Positions 33,248 to 42,035 of a DNA stretch of 64,000 nt are shown here, in pieces. A model generated the notes under the pieces. It did no database searches. It worked only from the letters and a program-made list of their open reading frames with translations, and was not told the DNA's origin. The position numbers were made by a program, and so were the translations under genes. This DNA comes from Clostridiaceae bacterium (GTDB lineage Bacteria; Bacillota; Clostridia; Saccharofermentanales; DTU023): contig DUVH01000012.1 of NCBI GenBank assembly GCA_012841145.1, positions 1 through 64,000 on the forward strand, written 5' to 3'. How positions within the stretch are numbered: the stretch's first letter is position 1; each line of letters opens with the position of its first letter.

Positions 33248-35168
33248 AAACAGCCGATTAGGCGATATTATCGATCACCCCGTCGGGCACGATATGTGTT
33301 ATCGGCTTCTGCTGATGCTGGGGCTGAATCCTCTTCTCCTGAAAAACAAACTTCTCCGTCGCATTCGCTTCCGGACACTCGCAAAATTCTCGGGCGGGCA
33401 ACTTGACGACGCCTTTATGGAGAGTTTCTTTCGTCTGCTCAACATCGAGAAGGATCGGCCCGTCAACAAGACGGGAGAACCGACGCCCGCATGGTGGAAA
33501 GAGGCGACGATTTACCAGATCTACCCGCGATCTTTTTGCGACTCGAACGCTGACGGGATCGGCGATCTCCGAGGGATCATCCATAAACTTGACGACTTGA
33601 AAGCGCTAGGCGTCGACGCCCTGTGGCTTTCTCCTATCTACCGGTCGCCGGACGACGACAACGGATATGACATCTCCGACTATTACGATATTCATGAGGA
33701 TTTCGGCACGATGGCCGATTTCGATGAGCTGATCGCCGAGCTCGAAAAGCGCGACATGCGCCTGATCATGGACATGGTGCTGAACCACACGTCGGACGAG
33801 CACGTATGGTTTCAGGAGGCCTTGCGAGACCCGCAATCTCCTAAACGCGATTATTACTTCCTTCGCGATGCCGATCCCGCAAAGGGAATGAATGTCAAGA
33901 ATTCTTCTGCTAAGGATCTTGACGAACTCTCGCCGCCCAACAACTGGACATCGTTTTTTAGAGGGTCAGCTTGGCGCTATTTTCCTGAAGAGGAACTCTG
34001 GGGACTTCATTTGTTCAGCGCCAAGCAAATGGATCTCAATTGGGAATCGGAAACGCTTCGCGACGATATTATGGAAATCATCCGTTTCTGGCTGAAAAAA
34101 GGCGTTTCGGGCTTCCGTCTCGACGTGATCAACTACATTTCAAAAGCCGAAGGTCTTCCGGAAGGCAACGAAACAATCGGCGCGATGCTCAGTTTCTACG
34201 GTATCGAGCACTACGTTTTCGGCGCCAAACTCCATGAATATCTGCGAGAAATGCAGACGAGGGCCTTCACGCCTTACCAAGCTTTTACGGTCGGAGAATG
34301 TCCGGGAGTCGGCCGCGAAATGAGCAAGCTGCTTGCCGGCGAGGAACGAGGCGAGATGGATCTCGTCTTTTCGTTCGATCATTTAGAGAATCCGGGATAT
34401 ACGCGATGGGATGATTACCGCTACGACCTCGATTACTACAAACACTACATGATCAACGAACAGGAAGCGCTCGGGAGCAACCATTGGATGAGTCTCTTCT
34501 TCGAGAATCACGACAACCCGCGCATGATTTCCAAAGTCAATCCCGACCCGAGCGTCCGTGAGCAGCTCGGGAAGTTGTTGGCTCTGCTCCTCTTCTCGAT
34601 GCGCGGAACTGTGTTCCTCTATCAGGGGCAGGAGCTCGGGCTCGTGAACGAAGACTTCCGTTCTATGGACGATATCCGCGATGTAGAGAGCATCAATTAC
34701 TACAGGGAAAAAGCTGCTGAAGGTAAAAAGGAGCAAGGATGGCGCGATGTCATCGCAGGAAGCCGCGACCACGCTCGAACGCCGTACCCTTGGGACGACC
34801 GGCCCAATGCCGGTTTCAGCACCGTTACGCCTTGGATCGAGTCGTCAGCCTACAACCGTTCGAATCACCTGAAATCACAGCAAGCGAACGAAAACTCGAT
34901 CTGGCACTTTTATCGAAAACTTATCGAAATCAGACGCTCACACAAAGGACTCGTCTACGGCGATGTCGAATTCGTGAAAAAGAAAAAACGCAATTACTGG
35001 GCGTGTTATCGTACATACAAAGGCAAACGCTACTTTGTCGAAGCGAACTTATCGGATAAACCGATCAAGCGTCCGACCGGAACACCGGAGAGACGCCTGA
35101 TTATCAGTACACACAACAGCGAAAAGAATTTGCTTCAGCCGTACGAAGCGGCGATTTACGAGCTTTAA
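33231..35168 (+). CDS. GH13 alpha-glucosidase/oligo-1,6-glucosidase-like with N-terminal helical extension
   Basis: IYQIYPRSFCDSNADGIGDLRGI, MDMVLNHTSDEH, GFRLDVINYI, FENHDNPRMIS. ATG overlaps the end of the symporter ORF. Confidence 0.88.
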   Translation: MTQLNKNSRLGDIIDHPVGHDMCYRLLLMLGLNPLLLKNKLLRRIRFRTLAKFSGGQLDDAFMESFFRLLNIEKDRPVNKTGEPTPAWWKEATIYQIYPRSFCDSNADGIGDLRGIIHKLDDLKALGVDALWLSPIYRSPDDDNGYDISDYYDIHEDFGTMADFDELIAELEKRDMRLIMDMVLNHTSDEHVWFQEALRDPQSPKRDYYFLRDADPAKGMNVKNSSAKDLDELSPPNNWTSFFRGSAWRYFPEEELWGLHLFSAKQMDLNWESETLRDDIMEIIRFWLKKGVSGFRLDVINYISKAEGLPEGNETIGAMLSFYGIEHYVFGAKLHEYLREMQTRAFTPYQAFTVGECPGVGREMSKLLAGEERGEMDLVFSFDHLENPGYTRWDDYRYDLDYYKHYMINEQEALGSNHWMSLFFENHDNPRMISKVNPDPSVREQLGKLLALLLFSMRGTVFLYQGQELGLVNEDFRSMDDIRDVESINYYREKAAEGKKEQGWRDVIAGSRDHARTPYPWDDRPNAGFSTVTPWIESSAYNRSNHLKSQQANENSIWHFYRKLIEIRRSHKGLVYGDVEFVKKKKRNYWACYRTYKGKRYFVEANLSDKPIKRPTGTPERRLIISTHNSEKNLLQPYEAAIYEL

Positions 35169-35204
35169 TCACACATTATCGTCTTGCCGGCCGACGGCTC
35201 ATCA

Positions 35205-36539
35205 TCAGCTTGCCAGCGGATTGTTAATAACTCCGACAAAGAGCGGCACTCCCGCGTCATCGCTGATGACGTAGATAAAGGGGCGGTCAAAGATCATCTC
35301 TACCGGATCGTCCTGAAAAGGTATACACGTTTCCTTTATGTCGATCTGCGTATAGGCGGCGGCTTCAACGCCCTGCTCATTCAAATCGATAAAAGCTTCC
35401 TGCGTGATTTTGCTGACCATGGCCTCCGAGTTCGGTAACATCACCGAAAGATCGGGATTGTTCTGCAACATATCCTTGAGACCTAACGCTTCCATTTTTT
35501 CGAAAACATCGATCTTGCTGCGGTATGAAAACTTCGGGATGCTGAACGCGATATCTGCCGTCTGTCTCTTCCCTTCGTAAACTGACTTCAGAAAATCGGG
35601 ATTCGCAAGGAGCGTCTCCGGCGATACCCCTTCATTCGGGAGAATAAAATCGATTTTACCGTTATTAAGTTTAATGGCGCTCGCACGGAACAAATCCCCT
35701 ACGAGATATTCCTGACTAAAGTGAGTGGCGTTCATAAACGTCACATCGGCGAGTTTGCCGGACGGCGCATAAAAGAAATCTTTCCGATTGTTGTGTTCCT
35801 CGAACGCCGCCACCCAGTCCGCTTTAAAGTAGAGCGTATTCATCAGGATCATATCGGCGACCGAGAGATCAATCTCAGGCTTGATCTTGCCTCGCGTCTG
35901 TTCTTCAACCCACTTGCTCATCTTCTCCGCTGTCGCTTCATCGTTGAAATCAACTTTGAAGGCGGAGGCATAAAAACGGTTCGCCAGCTTATCAAGCCAA
36001 TCCTGACCGACACGATCGCCGAGCTCCGGACGCATCCAGACGGCGTTGGCGATCAGCTCCTCGCTTGCGCCCTCGTGAAGCATCAAACTGTATAACGTCT
36101 GAAGTTCCTTGCCGGCATCTGTCCCCTCCGACATCTCCAAAAATGCGCGGAGTTCGTCTTTCGTCCGTCCTCCCGCTCCCGCCTCAACCATGGCGAGCGC
36201 GTAGTACAGGCTGATCGGTGAATAGAGAGCGTTGTCGCCCTCCTTGACAGAAAGAGCCGACCCGGATGTTTTAAAGGCAAATTCCCAGAGCGCTTTTTTG
36301 AACGATTCGGATAATCCGCCGTATTGAGTACTCGGTTTGACTTTTGCGGGCTTTGCAAGCGTATCTGCGCTCACCGGTAACTTTCTCGGCTCACAGCCTG
36401 CGACGGCCGTCACCAATACTACAAGGCAGACGATAAACGCAACAATGCGAAGATATCTTCTCTTCGCGAGTATCGCTGATTCATTTTTCATTGTCATGCT
36501 ATGACCCTCCGTATCGGTATTGTGCCCCATGAAGGGCAC
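35205..36539 (-). CDS. Serpin family lipoprotein (serine/cysteine protease inhibitor)
   Basis: Lipobox VTAVAGC; serpin fold motifs NALYSPISLYYALAMVEAGAGGRTKDEL, NTLYFKADW, hinge LNEQGVEAAAYTQ, DRPFIYVISDD. Confidence 0.93.
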   Translation of the reverse strand: MPFMGHNTDTEGHSMTMKNESAILAKRRYLRIVAFIVCLVVLVTAVAGCEPRKLPVSADTLAKPAKVKPSTQYGGLSESFKKALWEFAFKTSGSALSVKEGDNALYSPISLYYALAMVEAGAGGRTKDELRAFLEMSEGTDAGKELQTLYSLMLHEGASEELIANAVWMRPELGDRVGQDWLDKLANRFYASAFKVDFNDEATAEKMSKWVEEQTRGKIKPEIDLSVADMILMNTLYFKADWVAAFEEHNNRKDFFYAPSGKLADVTFMNATHFSQEYLVGDLFRASAIKLNNGKIDFILPNEGVSPETLLANPDFLKSVYEGKRQTADIAFSIPKFSYRSKIDVFEKMEALGLKDMLQNNPDLSVMLPNSEAMVSKITQEAFIDLNEQGVEAAAYTQIDIKETCIPFQDDPVEMIFDRPFIYVISDDAGVPLFVGVINNPLAS

Positions 36540-36794
36540 TTGTCATTCAGGAGCTTTCCCGACGACCGCAAACGAGAGAAATCGTGACGATTCATCGGTA
36601 CACTCACTCTATAGGACGACAAAAATGACTCGCGGTTACGTGAAATGAAAATATACAATTTTTGACTTTCCCGTCATTCGCGCAATTGTGATGTATCATG
36701 GAACGAGAATCGTTTTTCGACTTGTCTTAGCATAATTTTATGAGACAATTAATGCATCGATTTAGAACTATAAAATGGGAGAGTATCAAAGGCT

Positions 36795-37319
36795 ATGGTC
36801 AGTCACTTAAATCACGAAGAACGACAAAGGGAGATTGCCGCTTTCGAAAGAGACCTTGAGCGCATTAAGGACGGACGAGGCATGTTGATGCATGCGCTCC
36901 ATTTGGCGCAGAACAGATTCGGCTATGTCCCCTCCGATGTCCAACAAATTATCGCAGATACGTTAAAAGTACCGCTGTCAACCGTGTACGGTGTCATCAC
37001 TTTTTACTCGAGATTTACGCTCGTTCCGAAAGGACGCTGCGATCTTTCAATCTGCATGGGAACGGCTTGCTACATTCAAGGCGCCGAGGAATTACTGAAA
37101 GAAACGGAAGAAGCGCTCGGGATCAAGAACGGAGAGACTTCGCCCGACGGAAATTTCTCCCTGTCGTCGACGCGCTGTGTCGGCGCATGCAGTCTCGCCC
37201 CTGTCGTCACCGTCAATGGAGAAGTCCATGGGCGGATGACGGTACAAGAAATGAGAAAACTTCTGGCCGAACTGAAAAAAGAGTATGCGTCACAGCCGGA
37301 ATCAGACGAAGAAAAATAA
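36795..37319 (+). CDS. NuoE/HndA-like [2Fe-2S] NADH dehydrogenase subunit
   Basis: Thioredoxin-like 2Fe-2S protein: CMGTACYIQGAEELL ... RCVGACSLAPVVTVNGEVHGRM. Confidence 0.9.
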   Translation: MVSHLNHEERQREIAAFERDLERIKDGRGMLMHALHLAQNRFGYVPSDVQQIIADTLKVPLSTVYGVITFYSRFTLVPKGRCDLSICMGTACYIQGAEELLKETEEALGIKNGETSPDGNFSLSSTRCVGACSLAPVVTVNGEVHGRMTVQEMRKLLAELKKEYASQPESDEEK

Positions 37320-37332
37320 GGGAGAACGCGCG

Positions 37333-39210
37333 ATGAGTATGACATTTGAAAAACTGAAAGAGATTCGTGAAGAGACCCTTCAACACATGAATCTGAGAGG
37401 TCTGCCGACTGACAGACCGAACGCTCCCTACCGGTGGTCCGTTGCCATCTGTATGGAGACGAGCTGCATGTCCTCGAAAGCACGAGAGATCAAACAGCGC
37501 CTCCTTGAACTGATTGAGCGAGACGGAAAAGGAGATGAAATAGAAGTTGTCGGAACGGGCTGTTTCGGGCTCTGCGAGGCGGGACCCATCGTCATCGTCC
37601 GCCCGGGCGAAACATTTTACTATCATCTCAATGTGGAAGATATCGACCTTATCTACGAGCAACATCTCCTCGGCGGAGAACCGGTCAGGGATCTCATCTA
37701 CCCGGAATCTATCACGGAGGACGGCTATCTCTCATACTTTGATATTCCTTTCATGGAGCACCAGGAGCGCATCGCGCTGCGAAGCTCCGGACATATCGAT
37801 CCGGAAGATATTCGCGAGTATATCGCCTTCGGAGGATACGAGGCGCTCTACAAAGCTCTCGTTGAAATGACGCCTGATGAAGTCATCGACGTTATTACAG
37901 AGTCGGGACTTCGCGGACGCGGCGGCGGGGGATTCCTTGCCGGACGCAAGTGGCGCGCGACGCAAGCTTCGCCGGGAGATGAAAAATTCATCATATGTAA
38001 TGCCGACGAAGGCGATCCGGGAGCCTTCATGGATCGCAGCATTCTCGAAGGCGATCCGCACTCCGTGATCGAGGCGATGGCCATCGCGGGATATGCGATC
38101 GGTTCAGATCAAGGGTACGTCTACGTACGTGCAGAATACCCCATCGCCGTAGAAAGACTGGAAAATGCGATCGGTCAGGCGAATGATCTCGGCTTGTTGG
38201 GAGAAAACATCTTCGGAACAGATTTTTCATTCGATTTGGAGATTCGTCTCGGTGCCGGCGCTTTTGTCTGCGGAGAGACAACGGCGTTAACGGCTTCGAT
38301 CGAAGGACGCCGCGGCACACCGAGAAGCAGGCCGCCCTATTCAGCCGACAAAGGCTTGTGGGGCAAACCGACCATGATTAACAACGTTGAGACGTTCGCG
38401 AACATCCCCTACATCTTGTTGAACGGACCCGAAGCGTTCAAGAAAATCGGCACCGAAAAATCGCCCGGTACGAAAGTCTTCGCGCTCAGCGGAAAGATCA
38501 AGAACGTCGGACTCGTCGAGATCCCGATGGGAACAACGCTTCGTCAGGTCGTCGAGGAAATCGGCGGCGGCATCCCGAACGGCAAAGCGTTCAAGGCCGT
38601 TCAGACAGGCGGTCCCTCAGGCGGGTGTATCGGCCCCGAGCATCTCGACACGCCCATCGATTTTGACAGCTTGACGGAAGTCGGCTCGATGATGGGTTCG
38701 GGCGGTATGATCATCATGGATGAGGACAACTGCGCCGTTGACGTCGCTCGCTTTTATATGGATTTCATCGCGGATGAATCGTGCGGCAAATGTACGCCGT
38801 GTCGTGAAGGGACGAAGCGTATGCTTGAGATCTTGATCGACATCACGGAAGGACGAGGCGACGAGACGAGCATCCCGCGCCTTGAGCGACTGGCAAAGAC
38901 GACGGAACTCGCCTCACTGTGCGCGCTCGGACAGACAGCGGCGAACCCGATCCTCTCAACGCTCAAGACGTTCCGCGACGAGTATGAGGCGCACATCAAA
39001 GAAAAACGATGCCCCGCCGGCGTCTGCAAAGCGCTCACGAACTATTTCATCACGGACAAATGTATCGGCTGCGGGCTGTGCGCGCGCCAATGCCCCGTCT
39101 CATGCATCAAAGGCGAGAGGAAAGAACTGCACGTCATCGATACGGAGCAATGCATCAAGTGCGGTCTCTGTTTCGAGAAGTGCCCCGTCAAGGCGATTGT
39201 GAAGAAGTGA
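37333..39210 (+). CDS. NuoF/HndC-like NADH-binding FMN/Fe-S flavoprotein with C-terminal 2x[4Fe-4S] domain
   Basis: GRGGGGFLAGRKW, CNADEGDPGAFMDRSILEGDPH, ESCGKCTPCREG, C-terminal CIGCGLCARQCP and CIKCGLCFEKCP; start at MSMTFEKL. Confidence 0.92.
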   Translation: MSMTFEKLKEIREETLQHMNLRGLPTDRPNAPYRWSVAICMETSCMSSKAREIKQRLLELIERDGKGDEIEVVGTGCFGLCEAGPIVIVRPGETFYYHLNVEDIDLIYEQHLLGGEPVRDLIYPESITEDGYLSYFDIPFMEHQERIALRSSGHIDPEDIREYIAFGGYEALYKALVEMTPDEVIDVITESGLRGRGGGGFLAGRKWRATQASPGDEKFIICNADEGDPGAFMDRSILEGDPHSVIEAMAIAGYAIGSDQGYVYVRAEYPIAVERLENAIGQANDLGLLGENIFGTDFSFDLEIRLGAGAFVCGETTALTASIEGRRGTPRSRPPYSADKGLWGKPTMINNVETFANIPYILLNGPEAFKKIGTEKSPGTKVFALSGKIKNVGLVEIPMGTTLRQVVEEIGGGIPNGKAFKAVQTGGPSGGCIGPEHLDTPIDFDSLTEVGSMMGSGGMIIMDEDNCAVDVARFYMDFIADESCGKCTPCREGTKRMLEILIDITEGRGDETSIPRLERLAKTTELASLCALGQTAANPILSTLKTFRDEYEAHIKEKRCPAGVCKALTNYFITDKCIGCGLCARQCPVSCIKGERKELHVIDTEQCIKCGLCFEKCPVKAIVKK

Positions 39211-39240
39211 TGCGCAAAGCGCTCGGAATGGGAATTATTT

Positions 39241-40200
39241 ATGATTAAGTTAACGATTAACGGTCAAAAAGTTACTGCGGAAGAAGGAATGTCGATTCTC
39301 GACGCGGCGCTCGCTCATGGCATCGAGATTCCCGCCCTCTGCCATGACCCCGATTTGAAACCGGAAAGCTCCTGTCGGCTGTGCCTCGTCGAAGTCGACG
39401 GGCGCCGTTGGCCGCGTGTCGCGTGCGGAACGCCCGTAAGAGACGGTATGGTCGTCGAAACGGAGACGCCTGAAATTCGCGCGACACGCCGCGAGATTTT
39501 ACAATTGCTGCTCGACAATCACCCGAACGATTGCCTCACCTGCCAGAAGGCAGGCGAATGTCTGTTGCAAAAGTACGCTTACGAATACGGTGTCACATTC
39601 AGAACGCATGACGGCGCGAGGCGAGGCGGTGAAAGGGCGCGCTTTACCGACACATCGAGTCCGTACATTCTCCGCGATGAGAGCAAGTGCATTCTCTGCG
39701 GCAAATGCATCAGCACATGTGCCGTTCTAAACGAGCGCTCGGTACTGTCTTTCGCAGGCCGCGGTTTCGAAACGAAAGTTGCCGCCGATCGTGATGAAAC
39801 GCTCGAGGCTTCCACATGCGTCTCCTGCAGCCGCTGTGTCGCCGTCTGTCCCGTCGGCGCGCTGATCGATCGCCGCGTGCGTGAGAAAAAGATTCGACCG
39901 TGGGAGGCTGATCGTCAGACGATTCAGTGTAAAGCGTGCGAATACGGCTGCGAATATGAAGTGCTCGAAAAGGGAGACGAACGCGTCATTCGCCCGTTAG
40001 CGCCTTCGGAAGGCCGTCCGCTCTGCTTAAAGGGACGCCTCTATGTAGAGGCGGAGGTATCCTCCGACCTCAGAACGCCCTTTAAGAAAGAAGAAACGGA
40101 AAAGGGACGCAAGTTTGTCCGAACGACATGGATTGAAGCGCTGGAACTTGACAGGATTCTCGACCGGATCACATCCACGGAGTCCGAGTCGACCAAGTGA
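39241..40200 (+). CDS. NuoG/FdhA N-terminal-like Fe-S protein lacking a catalytic domain
   Basis: [2Fe-2S] CHDPDLKPESSCRLCLVE, HxxxC-type HPNDCLTCQKAGEC, 2x[4Fe-4S] CILCGKCISTC/CVSCSRCVAVCP, FdhA-like CKACEYGCEYEV...CLKGR; ends at WIEALEL... Confidence 0.85.
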   Translation: MIKLTINGQKVTAEEGMSILDAALAHGIEIPALCHDPDLKPESSCRLCLVEVDGRRWPRVACGTPVRDGMVVETETPEIRATRREILQLLLDNHPNDCLTCQKAGECLLQKYAYEYGVTFRTHDGARRGGERARFTDTSSPYILRDESKCILCGKCISTCAVLNERSVLSFAGRGFETKVAADRDETLEASTCVSCSRCVAVCPVGALIDRRVREKKIRPWEADRQTIQCKACEYGCEYEVLEKGDERVIRPLAPSEGRPLCLKGRLYVEAEVSSDLRTPFKKEETEKGRKFVRTTWIEALELDRILDRITSTESESTK

Positions 40201-40204
40201 CGAG

Positions 40205-41056
40205 TTAGACGGCGTTCATTTTTGCGATCGTTTCGCCTTGTAAAACAGGTATCTCCTGTTCGAAAGCGGTCGCACATGCGCCAAGAAGACTGATTGTCCC
40301 GCGCTTGATGAGCCATACGATCGTCGATCCGCCAAAACAGAAATATCCTTTTTCATCACCTCGGCGAAATTCGTCTACTTTGTGGTTGACGATTCTGCCG
40401 ACCAGCATGGCGCCGATCTCCATTTGCACGACATCACCCAGATGATCGAAATGGAGCACACGCCATTCGCGCGCATTTTCCTGCAAGACAGAAGTAGAAC
40501 TCAGACCGATCGGATGAACGGTGTGGTAACGACCCTTAATGCGATGGGGTGGAGAAGCATGCCCACTATCAGAAAACATGTACCGGTGATAGTGATGCAC
40601 CTCCAAGCGAAAGATCAGCGCGAGACCGCCGGCGTATGACGACGCCACACGCTCATCGCGCAGCAGAGTGGCAAGTGTATAGGGCTGTCCCTTTAGAGTA
40701 AGCGTCATTTCCGGCGATATTTCAACTGCCGATAGTAGTCCGTCGCAAGGGCTGATGACATCCTCAGAGGCATTAGAAAAGGGACGGGCGCCTTTCTTTA
40801 CTTTACGAATAAAAAAATCATTGAACGATCGAAACGGGCCCTCCTCATAGGAAGACATATCAATTCGATTCGCGCGTATGAACGGCTCAATCCTGCCTTT
40901 CGACCATCGAGAACGTATCGGCAGAGAAACGAGCGCTGAGACCCACTTGCGCGAGATAAAGGCATTGACGATTGCACGACCGAAAGCAGTCCCGTAAAGG
41001 CGGTGGAGAAGACGCTCCTGCGCTGTACCCTTACGGTTTCCGCAGGATAAGGACAT
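40205..41056 (-). CDS. psd: Phosphatidylserine decarboxylase
   Basis: SFNDFFIRKVKKGARPF; FGGSTIVWLI processing motif; next to pssA. Confidence 0.92.
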   Translation of the reverse strand: MSLSCGNRKGTAQERLLHRLYGTAFGRAIVNAFISRKWVSALVSLPIRSRWSKGRIEPFIRANRIDMSSYEEGPFRSFNDFFIRKVKKGARPFSNASEDVISPCDGLLSAVEISPEMTLTLKGQPYTLATLLRDERVASSYAGGLALIFRLEVHHYHRYMFSDSGHASPPHRIKGRYHTVHPIGLSSTSVLQENAREWRVLHFDHLGDVVQMEIGAMLVGRIVNHKVDEFRRGDEKGYFCFGGSTIVWLIKRGTISLLGACATAFEQEIPVLQGETIAKMNAV

Positions 41057-41693
41057 AAGCGATCACCAACACCACGATGAAGAGCAAAATGAGAGGATAG
41101 TATCTCTTCCTGACTTTAGGGATACGAACGGGACTGACGAAAAGAATCGCCATGATGAACATCACAGATGCCAACAGCGCTTTTGCATAGACAACGGGCA
41201 ATGATCGGGCAATCAGCCAAAACAGAGGGAAAACGCCCGCCGCACTCGTAATAGGTACGCCGACATAGTGGCCAAGCGACTCGGAGTCGTCTACAGAACG
41301 AAGCGCCATGACGTTGAAGTACGCCAACCGAATAATTCCCGCCAATAGGTAGAGCATGAAGATGGGAATGAAATACCATTCGTCAAGACCGCTTGCAAAA
41401 AGCATCACGGGCGGTACAAATCCAAAATTGATGACGTCGGACAAGGAGTCAAGTTCAATGCCGAAGCGCTTCTCATCATCGACACGCCCCTTCTTGCCGC
41501 GCGCAATCGGACCGTCGAACATATCGAAAATGCCCGCCATCATAAGGCAGATCATCCCGGCATCGACACGGCCGCACAGCGAAAGCCACATCCCAAGAAG
41601 ACCGCACGTAACGGCGGCAAATGTGACCGGCATCGCACGATTAGCATATCCGAAAATAGGTAGTTTCTTTCTCACGGAGTAACTATACCGCAT
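41031..41693 (-). CDS. pssA: CDP-diacylglycerol--serine O-phosphatidyltransferase
   Basis: GMICLMMAGIFDMFDGPIARGKKGRVDDEKRFGIELDSLSDVINFG (CDP-alcohol phosphatidyltransferase motif). Confidence 0.92.
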   Translation of the reverse strand: MRYSYSVRKKLPIFGYANRAMPVTFAAVTCGLLGMWLSLCGRVDAGMICLMMAGIFDMFDGPIARGKKGRVDDEKRFGIELDSLSDVINFGFVPPVMLFASGLDEWYFIPIFMLYLLAGIIRLAYFNVMALRSVDDSESLGHYVGVPITSAAGVFPLFWLIARSLPVVYAKALLASVMFIMAILFVSPVRIPKVRKRYYPLILLFIVVLVIAYVLILRKP

Positions 41694-41789
41694 AATATAA
41701 TTTTTACCAACATATTACAGAAAAATCCCAGCCTTACTTATTTAAATCATTTTAAGAATTCACATTTTGCGGCTGCACAATCGTTCAAT

Positions 41790-41818
41790 TTGAAGGCTCT
41801 TTCAAATCGTGCTATCAT
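41790..41818 (+). promoter_or_regulatory. Sigma-A-type promoter of the candidate ncRNA/cysS leader
   Basis: TTGAAG-17 bp-TATCAT; predicted +1 at ~41825, exactly at the base of the RNA helix. Confidence 0.6.
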
Positions 41819-41824
41819 GAAACC

Positions 41825-41987
41825 ACCTGAAATGCGCGGCGCTCTCGTTTTTGGACCACCATTCTTTGAAGGGGAGTCCGGGTCGAAGTGGAATACGAAC
41901 AGGCCTTTTGGAGGAAGTTCCAAGACCACCGCAGGGCACCCACCTGGCGTGAGGCTGGGTATCAAAAAGGGAGTCCGCCATTTCGGG
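41825..41987 (+). ncRNA. Candidate structured RNA (~162 nt), 6S-RNA-like topology or an uncharacterised cysS leader
   Basis: Ends pair: CCTGAAATG/CATTTCGGG, GCGG/CCGC, CTCTC/GGGAG, TTTTTG/CAAAAA, GACC/GG-T-T (28 bp with small bulges), followed by an asymmetric internal region and a terminal hairpin UUGGA..UCCAA; promoter immediately upstream. Confidence 0.55.
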
Positions 41988-42035
41988 TTTCCTATGCTCA
42001 GAAATTGTTGTTACAAGCACGTACCGGAGGACATT

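Noticed and set aside
41825-42035. T-box riboswitch for cysS
   Set aside because: No AGGGTGGNACCGCG T-box sequence or antiterminator; kept as a structured RNA of uncertain class instead.
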